Positions 1 to 5,490 of a stretch of DNA of 8,680 nucleotides are shown piece after piece. The first letter of the stretch is position 1; each line of letters opens with the position of its first letter. The notes under the pieces were generated by a model. That model searched no databases, was not told the origin of the DNA, and saw only the letters and a program-made list of their open reading frames with translations. The stretch is from an uncultured Eubacteriales bacterium (GTDB lineage Bacteria; Bacillota; Clostridia; UBA1381; UMGS1253). Location: positions 1-8,680 of the forward strand of contig URQR01000082.1 in assembly GCA_900550065.1 (NCBI GenBank), written 5' to 3'. The translations under genes were made by a program, and so were the position numbers.

Positions 1-22
1 ATAGGGTAGTTGTTGACAAATA

Positions 23-3000
23 TTATTCCACGGGTACAAACACGATTTCTTTCAGTGCGCTCCAGCCGCTGCTTGAGTTGCCGTGCCCAATATAGCGAAC
101 AAATTTCGCCGCTACCGGCGTAGCAAACGCAAACTGCTGGAAGTCCTCCGTCTTGCCGTCCGTTGTCGCGTGGTCAATTACCTTTATCCAATTTTCTCCG
201 TCAGCGGAAATCTCCAGCGAAAACGACTCCGTTCGCGTTGCCGCGTTGTTAAACATCGCCGCCATCGCTTCAAGGTTATACTCCCTGTCGAGCGTGAACT
301 GTATCCAGCGTCCGTCGCCCTCCTCGGCCCAGAGCGTCCCGGGGTCTAAATCAATCGCGTTCTGCGCCAGCCACGGCTCGGCCGCAGCGCGGCCGTCCAA
401 CAGTGCAAGACACGTCACATCGCTTACCTTTGCAATCCGTTTTGGTATTCCATACCCCTCTAAAACGGAATAGTCCACCACACCACTGATTGTTACGACC
501 TTCCCCGTCTCGCTCCAGCCGACCTCAAGTCCCATCGACTCCGAAATAAAGCGCACCGGAACCATAAAACGGTCGTTTACAATGATTGCGCTGACGTCGA
601 GCGTCACGGGCTGCCCGTTGACATACGCCGTGTCGGAGCCTTCTGTAATTGTCACCGTCGTCGTGCCGTCCGTCGCCGTCGCCGAACTTGTCGCTCCGTC
701 GTATTCGACTTGCGCCCCAATGTTTTCAAACAGTGCGCGCATTGGCAGAAGCGTCCGGTCATTCACCGTCACCGGGTCAACGTCCGAATAAATATACTTT
801 GTACCAACTTTTATCTTAATTGGGATTTCCTGTGCCGTTACTTCCGCCTCTACCGGCTGCCGCACCGCGCCCGCATCCTTGCGCATCACGGTGTACGTGC
901 CCGCCGGGCCGGTAAAGTAAATTACGCCGCCCGTCGCTGTCGCAATCTGCTCCGGCAGAGTGTTGCCGTTTGCCACAATTTCATAGCTGCCCGCGTCGAG
1001 CCCCGCAACTACAAAATCGAGCGCGGTCTCGTCCCCCGGCACTGTAAAACTCTGTTCTGTCAGCTTTGGCGCGTCCTTTGCAAAGAGCGCCACCTTCCCC
1101 AATAACTTCGCGCCCAGCATCTGCTCCGTTTCGATTAGCTTTGCCTGTATGAGCGGCAACGTTTCGTCCGCTTCGCCGACGTACATCGCGTTTAGAAAGT
1201 AATCCGTTTCCTGCTTCACCGTCGGACGTACGTCAATGCGCCATGTCGCAATCTCTTCACACGATGTTTTACCAAAGCGCGTCGGGTCAGGGTACGTCAC
1301 GCCGTTAAATTCGTTTTCATGGCCTTCGCCGCCGATTGCTGTCACAGCGGCGTCCTTCGGGTAGAGCGTTTGGTTGACCAGTTTTCCGTTGTAGCCGTCC
1401 GTATCGCGCTTAATAACCGATACATTCCCATCAATTTCCGGTTCCTGCTGGCCGTGCATAATCCAATACTTATCAAAGTCCTTGTTCGAGGCCGATATCT
1501 TATCCATTACCAGAAAGACCGCCGGGTGCGCCGCGTCGTCCGTCGGCATAAAGAGCATCGAACGCAGCACCTCATTTACCTTATCCGAGTATGCGTTCGT
1601 CAAATCGCCTTTGATGTAGCTATACGCCGGGGTAACCGGATCAGGGCCAAACTCGTAACCAAGCACAGTCGCAAACTTCGTGTCAAAGCTCCCCTCCTGC
1701 CAATCCTGAAAGGTTGCAAATTCGCCCGAGGGGCCGCGCTGTCCGCCTGTATTCGGCACGCCCGCCTTTGCCATCGTCTCATCCGGGTCGTAGATGAGCA
1801 GCGAGTTGTGCGCAATCGTTGCCTTATGGTACGCCCAGTCGTAGTCACTGCCGTATGCGATATAAGAGCCCGATTCCGACGCTAAAATCCCCTTATAGTA
1901 AATCTGGAAGTTGCCCGAATCGAGATGGTTATGGTTTGCGCCGTATACCTCGCCGATTTTCATAAACGCCAGCACATCGTCAGAGTCGTAGCCGTCGCTC
2001 CATCCGGTGCGCGCAACCATCGTCCCGCTCGGCGAGCCGAAGTAGCGCGTTTTCGGCAGCTCGGTAAGCGGCCGCTGGCCCAAATCCGGGTCGTTAAAGA
2101 GTAAAAACAGCACCGCGCTGATTCCCTCATGTCCCGGGGAAATCACATTATAGTCCGGCGCCTCGCGGATAACCTCGCGCTTTAGGTACGGGTCGCCGTA
2201 AAGGTTCGCCGCCATGAAAAGCGGGCCGCGCGCCTGCGTCCAATAAACACCCTTCCCCGTATTTTCCATCACATCGCCCTCACGCAGCATCTGCCCGTCC
2301 GGACGGCGCATATAAAGCTGCGAATAGAGCATCTGCGCCTGTTCTTCACAAAGTACGTCCGCACCGCAAAGCACCTTAAATAAATAGTTCATCCACATCC
2401 CCGCTTCAATTCGATACGGGTTATATGACGTGCCCTGATGCCATGTATGGGACTGATAGTAGAAGTTACGCGGTTCAAGATACTCCGACAAAAGCCGCCC
2501 CGCAATCATCTGGTACATGTCGGGGTATTCGTCGTAGGCCGCAATGGATAAGGCCAGCAAATCGCGCATAAGCTGCGCCTCGCTGCCGTGGCCGGAGACT
2601 GCTCCCTGCTTGACCGGCGGCCAGCCGATTTCCATCGCCGAGGCCCAGTACTGGCACTGCGACACAATCACTTGTTTATCTTCTTGTGTCAAAAGCGGAT
2701 AACACCAGTCGTACACCTGCGACGCGACAAAAACGCAGTAGCCCTGTTTCCGGTACAAAACGGAAACCGTGTCGCCAAAGTCGACTGTGTCGAGATAATT
2801 ACGGATTGCCGCAATTGCCTCACGCCCCGCCGTTTCGTTGCCGTTTATTACATAGTCGAACGCCCGCGCCTCAATTGCTGCAAGAATATTTACATCGTAA
2901 TTTTCTTTATTATTCACTGCAGCAGGCAACACCCCGCCGCCAATATCCATCGTCACCAGCCGTGCAAGTTCCGCTTTTGCATCTGCGTTTTCTGCCTTGT

Positions 3001-4237
3001 CCATATCCGCTTTGATACCCGGTATATCGGACGCGCGAAACAGCAGGCGCGGATGCTCCGGCGGCGGCGTAATCGTCGGCGCAGGATAGCGGCTTGTGTC
3101 ACATGGCGTAATATTGTACTCGTTTTTATCCGGCAGTGCAGTTACGATTCCTGTCGGCGTATAGCGTAGGCTCGTCACCGCAAGCTGGTCCATTTTAAAG
3201 CCTTTTTCGCGCGGTATAAACCGGAAATTGTAACGCTTGCCCGCCTCCAGCGTCGCGCTGTAGATGCTCGACCAGCCAAACACTGCCTCGTCGTTCGTCC
3301 GGACAATGTTTTTTGCTTCTGCATATGCGCTGCCGTCAACCGACAAAAAGACCGAGTCGCTTCCGGCGTCCTTTGCGCTGTAACGCAGCCAAATGTGGTA
3401 GGTCGCCGTCTTTTCCGGCACGAGGTAAAACTCCGCCGCGCCCTGCTCCTGCGCCGTGGGTGGGTTCGGCTGACGGCTGATTGCCGACGCTACCGCCTTT
3501 TTACCCGACGCATTCTCGTCGTCAATAACTGCAAAGCCTAATTCCTGCGTAAAGGTCGTATCCTCAAGCTCAAAGAGCGCGCCGCCCGGTCCGAGTGTAA
3601 ATTCCTTTGCTTTTTCGTTGATGCCGCTCATATTGCCCACTGGCGGCTCTGGCGTGCCGCCCATGTCGTTTACATCTTTGACCGGCCCGGTTGGTGTAAT
3701 TGTCTTGTTTGTAATAATAACCTGATCCATCCGGAAGCCAACCTCACGCGGTAAAAAACGGAGGTTATACGCCTCTCCGGCCTTGAGCGCCGCCGTCGTA
3801 TGAATCTCGTCCCACACGTAACTATCCTCGCCGCCGGTCGCCTTCGTTTTTGGCGCCTGTGCGTATTCGCCGCCGTTTACCGACAAAAAGACCGAGTCGC
3901 AGTTGTCAGCCGCAGCGGCATAGCGCAGCCAAACATGATAGACGCCGTCTACCTCCGGCACGAAAAAGAATTCGACCGCGGCGTCTTCTTTTTGGTAGTC
4001 TAATTTCCGCCAGTCCTTTTCGGAAATGATACACTTACCCGATGCCTTTTTGTCCTTTTCCACACGGATGCCCTGTGCCTCCTTGAGGGTAGTATCCTCA
4101 AGTTCCACAACCGCACCCGCGTCGGGCACAGGAAAGCTTTTCGCCTTTTTATTGATATCGGCAACCGCCGGCACCTGCAAATATGCAAGCAACATACTAA
4201 TAACAAGGACTACGCCAATCGCTCTTTTCTGATTCAT
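23..4237 (-). CDS. Secreted multi-domain heparinase II/III-family polysaccharide lyase
   Basis: This is a complete 1404-residue extracellular protein with a signal peptide (about residues 1-26, K/R then a hydrophobic core ending near PAVA). Two tandem carbohydrate-binding-like modules follow (about 43-176 and 222-355). The lyase comprises an alpha/alpha barrel (about 393-720, opening HPRLLFRASDIPGIKADM) and a beta-sandwich (about 740-1060) carrying the family signature NHNHLDSGNFQIYYKG (768-783). After these come a Cu-amine-oxidase N1 domain (1138-1252) and an F5/8 discoidin-like domain (about 1268-1404). Compared from memory with Pedobacter heparinase II (PL21), R496, H550, E553, Y605, R609 and H769 fall at matching spacing to its catalytic Arg148, His202, Glu205, Tyr257, Arg261 and His406. 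Beta-elimination of a uronic-acid polysaccharide is therefore inferred; the true substrate is unknown and need not be heparin. The start is supported by GGAGG 9 nt upstream. The gene has its own promoter downstream of the regulator's terminator. Confidence 0.9.
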   Translation of the reverse strand: MNQKRAIGVVLVISMLLAYLQVPAVADINKKAKSFPVPDAGAVVELEDTTLKEAQGIRVEKDKKASGKCIISEKDWRKLDYQKEDAAVEFFFVPEVDGVYHVWLRYAAAADNCDSVFLSVNGGEYAQAPKTKATGGEDSYVWDEIHTTAALKAGEAYNLRFLPREVGFRMDQVIITNKTITPTGPVKDVNDMGGTPEPPVGNMSGINEKAKEFTLGPGGALFELEDTTFTQELGFAVIDDENASGKKAVASAISRQPNPPTAQEQGAAEFYLVPEKTATYHIWLRYSAKDAGSDSVFLSVDGSAYAEAKNIVRTNDEAVFGWSSIYSATLEAGKRYNFRFIPREKGFKMDQLAVTSLRYTPTGIVTALPDKNEYNITPCDTSRYPAPTITPPPEHPRLLFRASDIPGIKADMDKAENADAKAELARLVTMDIGGGVLPAAVNNKENYDVNILAAIEARAFDYVINGNETAGREAIAAIRNYLDTVDFGDTVSVLYRKQGYCVFVASQVYDWCYPLLTQEDKQVIVSQCQYWASAMEIGWPPVKQGAVSGHGSEAQLMRDLLALSIAAYDEYPDMYQMIAGRLLSEYLEPRNFYYQSHTWHQGTSYNPYRIEAGMWMNYLFKVLCGADVLCEEQAQMLYSQLYMRRPDGQMLREGDVMENTGKGVYWTQARGPLFMAANLYGDPYLKREVIREAPDYNVISPGHEGISAVLFLLFNDPDLGQRPLTELPKTRYFGSPSGTMVARTGWSDGYDSDDVLAFMKIGEVYGANHNHLDSGNFQIYYKGILASESGSYIAYGSDYDWAYHKATIAHNSLLIYDPDETMAKAGVPNTGGQRGPSGEFATFQDWQEGSFDTKFATVLGYEFGPDPVTPAYSYIKGDLTNAYSDKVNEVLRSMLFMPTDDAAHPAVFLVMDKISASNKDFDKYWIMHGQQEPEIDGNVSVIKRDTDGYNGKLVNQTLYPKDAAVTAIGGEGHENEFNGVTYPDPTRFGKTSCEEIATWRIDVRPTVKQETDYFLNAMYVGEADETLPLIQAKLIETEQMLGAKLLGKVALFAKDAPKLTEQSFTVPGDETALDFVVAGLDAGSYEIVANGNTLPEQIATATGGVIYFTGPAGTYTVMRKDAGAVRQPVEAEVTAQEIPIKIKVGTKYIYSDVDPVTVNDRTLLPMRALFENIGAQVEYDGATSSATATDGTTTVTITEGSDTAYVNGQPVTLDVSAIIVNDRFMVPVRFISESMGLEVGWSETGKVVTISGVVDYSVLEGYGIPKRIAKVSDVTCLALLDGRAAAEPWLAQNAIDLDPGTLWAEEGDGRWIQFTLDREYNLEAMAAMFNNAATRTESFSLEISADGENWIKVIDHATTDGKTEDFQQFAFATPVAAKFVRYIGHGNSSSGWSALKEIVFVPVE
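3173..4111 (-). repeat. Tandem duplicated carbohydrate-binding-like module within the lyase gene
   Basis: The two N-terminal modules of the lyase are internal duplicates with a 540-nt (180-residue) period at their best-conserved point. Both contain ELEDTT near the start, V(Y/A)(H)xWLRY, DSVFLSV, a Trp-containing strand, (K/E)AG, F(L/I)PRExGF(R/K)MDQ, and end in TPTG. At DNA level an identical run of about 22 bases occurs at 3339-3360 and 3879-3900, while most of the rest has diverged. This points to an old duplication with local conservation or conversion. A Pro/Gly-rich linker (about residues 193-204) separates the modules. The fold is probably a CBM6/malectin-like beta-sandwich, judged by pattern only. 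Confidence 0.8.
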
Positions 4238-4246
4238 TTTGTCTTT

Positions 4247-4251
4247 CCTCC
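4247..4251 (-). promoter_or_regulatory. Ribosome binding site of the lyase gene
   Basis: On the minus strand GGAGG, within a longer GGGGGAGGAAAG run, lies 9 nt before the ATG at 4237. It fixes the chosen start, which is followed directly by a good signal peptide. Confidence 0.8.
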
Positions 4252-4281
4252 CCCGTTTTATGGCCCGTACTATGGGCGTCT

Positions 4282-4290
4282 GTGTACAAT
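4282..4290. promoter_or_regulatory. GTGTACAAT motif, copy 1 (possible operator half)
   Basis: The 9-mer GTGTACAAT lies between the proposed lyase promoter and its ribosome binding site. The same 9-mer recurs at 4403-4411, and a related palindrome lies upstream of the SGNH gene at 5451-5462. Function as a regulator site is inferred only from placement and repetition. Confidence 0.3.
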
Positions 4291-4351
4291 TATTACAAGT
4301 CCGTGCGCTTTTTCGCCCAACAAATCATATATTTTGCTATCTCATATGCTA

Positions 4352-4381
4352 ATTATATATCATGCCTGCTCTTTTCCGCAA
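4352..4381 (-). promoter_or_regulatory. Candidate promoter of the lyase gene
   Basis: The minus strand shows a perfect -10 TATAAT (4357 to 4352) and a weak -35 TTGCGG (4381 to 4376), separated by 18 nt. The poor -35 fits a promoter that needs an activator, and an AraC-family gene lies directly upstream. The predicted leader would be about 105-110 nt long. The region is AT-rich, so chance matches are possible. Confidence 0.4.
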
Positions 4382-4402
4382 GGGGAAGATATCGTATAAA
4401 AA

Positions 4403-4411
4403 GTGTACAAT
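4403..4411. promoter_or_regulatory. GTGTACAAT motif, copy 2 (possible activator site)
   Basis: This is the second copy of GTGTACAAT. It sits about 22 nt upstream of the proposed -35 of the lyase promoter, a common position for an AraC-type activator. It is directly followed by, and shares one base with, the 10-bp palindrome TATGCGCATA (4411-4420), whose core recurs in front of the regulator gene. Confidence 0.35.
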
Positions 4412-4419
4412 ATGCGCAT

Positions 4420-4463
4420 AAAAAAAAGAAACAGCCGTGTGAGATAAAATCACACAGCTGTTT
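4420..4463 (-). terminator. Rho-independent terminator of the AraC-family gene
   Basis: Read on the minus strand, a 14-bp inverted repeat (4463-4450 with 4442-4429) closes a 7-nt loop. One position is a G-U wobble in the minus-strand RNA, and the stem is followed by C and then eight U residues (4427-4420). It begins 25 nt after the regulator's stop codon, so it should separate regulator transcription from the lyase gene downstream. On the plus strand the wobble becomes a C-A mismatch and the trailing T-tract is interrupted, so termination is predicted mainly for the minus strand. Confidence 0.85.
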
Positions 4464-4488
4464 TACTTTTATCCTATTTAATAATTTC

Positions 4489-5313
4489 TCATGATTTTCT
4501 AAATTTACCCGGTGGAACGCCAATCGCCTTTTTAAACATTTTTGAAAAATAATGCTCGTCGGAAAATCCGAGCCGGAGGGAAATATTTTTAATCGGCAGA
4601 TCTGTATTTTGCAGCAGCCCCTTTGCCGTGTCAAGTTTTTTATTTAAAAAATACTTGTACGGCGTCACGCCGAATTCTTTCCGGAAAATACGAATCATCT
4701 GCCCCTTACTGATAAAAAACCGTGCCGCAATTTCGTCGAGCGAAACCTCATCAAATATACTCTCATCAAGAATCGAGCAGATTTGCATCGCAACTGCGTT
4801 ACGTCCCGCGCGGATTTCCTGCTCAATTTTTAAAGTAAGCTTGTGCAAAATTGAATGAAACAGGACAGCAGCATGACTGTCGTCATCCTCTTCGGAAATT
4901 TCTTTATATATCTGTTCCATTTCCGCCCAGATGTCCGCTCGTACGACCGTTACATCCTCAAAAATTCCATACGAATCGAGCAGCCGGTCGGCCAGACGCC
5001 CTCTGACACAAATCCAGATTTTATAAAGCGGCTCTTCTTTATCGGAACGGAACATAAAGTCCGCGTGCTGGCGCAACACCAAACAGTCGCCCGCACACAC
5101 CGTTTTTTGGTCATGATTGCTTACCACCGTACCTTTTCCGCGCAGGATAAATTCGACTGCGTGGGAGGCCGCTCCTCTGCGGCTAATCGCGTAATTGCCG
5201 CTTGGCTCAGTCGTCCCCACATAGACGACTGTAAAGCGTCCGTTCTCGTCTGTATGCAAATTATAATACGCGGTTTCTCCAACTTCTAAAGGAACCTCTA
5301 CAAATCTCGACAC
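4489..5313 (-). CDS. AraC/XylS-family transcriptional regulator
   Basis: This 274-residue cytoplasmic protein has the usual length and order for the family. Residues about 15-120 form a cupin-like AraC ligand-binding/dimerisation region (VEFILRGKGTV and AGDCLVLRQHADFMF resemble the beta-barrel strands). A helical linker covers about 125-170. The C-terminal DNA-binding domain (about 178-274) has two helix-turn-helix units: SLDEIAARFFISKGQMIRIF (191-210) and one at about 240-262, ending in the family hallmark LGFSDEHYFSKMFKKAIGVPP. Such proteins usually activate sugar-use genes when a glycan breakdown product binds. The GTG start is supported by AAGGAG 8 nt upstream. The gene lies between two secreted glycan enzymes and is likely their regulator, although its effector cannot be read from sequence. 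Confidence 0.93.
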   Translation of the reverse strand: MSRFVEVPLEVGETAYYNLHTDENGRFTVVYVGTTEPSGNYAISRRGAASHAVEFILRGKGTVVSNHDQKTVCAGDCLVLRQHADFMFRSDKEEPLYKIWICVRGRLADRLLDSYGIFEDVTVVRADIWAEMEQIYKEISEEDDDSHAAVLFHSILHKLTLKIEQEIRAGRNAVAMQICSILDESIFDEVSLDEIAARFFISKGQMIRIFRKEFGVTPYKYFLNKKLDTAKGLLQNTDLPIKNISLRLGFSDEHYFSKMFKKAIGVPPGKFRKS

Positions 5314-5321
5314 TCTGACCG

Positions 5322-5327
5322 CTCCTT
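5322..5327 (-). promoter_or_regulatory. Ribosome binding site that supports the GTG start of the regulator
   Basis: AAGGAG on the minus strand ends 8 nt before the GTG at 5313. Good spacing makes this non-ATG start credible. The palindrome TATGCGCAT (5327-5335) overlaps the upstream edge of the site, which could allow feedback control. Confidence 0.75.
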
Positions 5328-5364
5328 ATGCGCATTTATGACACAAAAAAGAATATATAATACA

Positions 5365-5393
5365 TTTCAAACCACCTATAAATATATTATACT
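5365..5393 (+). promoter_or_regulatory. Possible promoter of the SGNH hydrolase gene
   Basis: The plus strand shows TTTCAA (5365-5370), a 17-nt spacer and TATACT (5388-5393). The -35 is poor, as expected for an activated promoter. It overlaps the regulator's promoter on the other strand, so polymerases would compete. Other AT-rich -10 matches lie nearby, so this choice is tentative. Confidence 0.3.
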
Positions 5394-5414
5394 ATATTTA
5401 TTGTAAGATATCAA
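5386..5414 (-). promoter_or_regulatory. Strong sigma-70-type promoter of the AraC-family gene
   Basis: The minus strand carries TTGATA (5414 to 5409), a 17-nt spacer and a perfect TATAAT (5391 to 5386). This is the best promoter match in the window. It would give a leader of about 65 nt before the GTG. It suggests steady regulator expression, in contrast to the weaker promoters of the two enzyme genes. Confidence 0.65.
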
Positions 5415-5450
5415 TATATTTTATAGGGAAAGCGCAGCGCAAAAGGTTCA

Positions 5451-5462
5451 TTTTGTACAAAA
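5451..5462. promoter_or_regulatory. 12-bp perfect palindrome TTTTGTACAAAA before the SGNH gene
   Basis: This palindrome lies 28 nt before the SGNH start codon, just upstream of its ribosome binding site. Its TGTACAA core is shared with the two GTGTACAAT copies near the lyase promoter. It may be a regulator site, but no binding evidence exists in the sequence. Confidence 0.35.
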
Positions 5463-5476
5463 CATCCCTGTAATGT

Positions 5477-5483
5477 AAGGAGG
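5477..5483 (+). promoter_or_regulatory. Ribosome binding site of the SGNH hydrolase gene
   Basis: AAGGAGG lies 7 nt before the ATG at 5491. It is an almost ideal Shine-Dalgarno sequence and fixes the start, which opens a clear signal peptide. Confidence 0.85.
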
Positions 5484-5490
5484 AACTCAC

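Noticed and set aside
1319..1885. Plus-strand open frame of about 188 codons inside the lyase gene
   Set aside because: It is antisense to the conserved heparinase beta-sandwich region with the NHNHLD signature nearby, and is Arg/Val-rich shadow translation.
2588..3169. Plus-strand open frame of about 193 codons inside the lyase gene
   Set aside because: It is antisense to the lyase alpha/alpha barrel, Arg/His/Cys-rich, and without ribosome site or domain.
3339..3900. Two identical runs of about 22 bases, 540 bases apart, as insertion-element or recombination sites
   Set aside because: They fall at the same codons (DSVFLSV) of the duplicated modules, so they are explained by the internal protein duplication.
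4263..4277. Short GCCC/GGGC hairpin in the lyase leader as a riboswitch or attenuator
   Set aside because: The stem is only 4 bp, with no U-tract and no extended conserved structure. It is too weak to call.
4282..4494. Possible small plus-strand gene in the lyase-regulator gap
   Set aside because: It has no ribosome binding site, runs straight through the terminator hairpin and its A-tract, and its low-complexity Tyr/Phe/Lys content reflects AT-rich intergenic DNA.
4855..5289. Plus-strand open frame of about 144 codons
   Set aside because: It is antisense to the AraC-type regulator, whose two helix-turn-helix units and promoter are clear on the minus strand.
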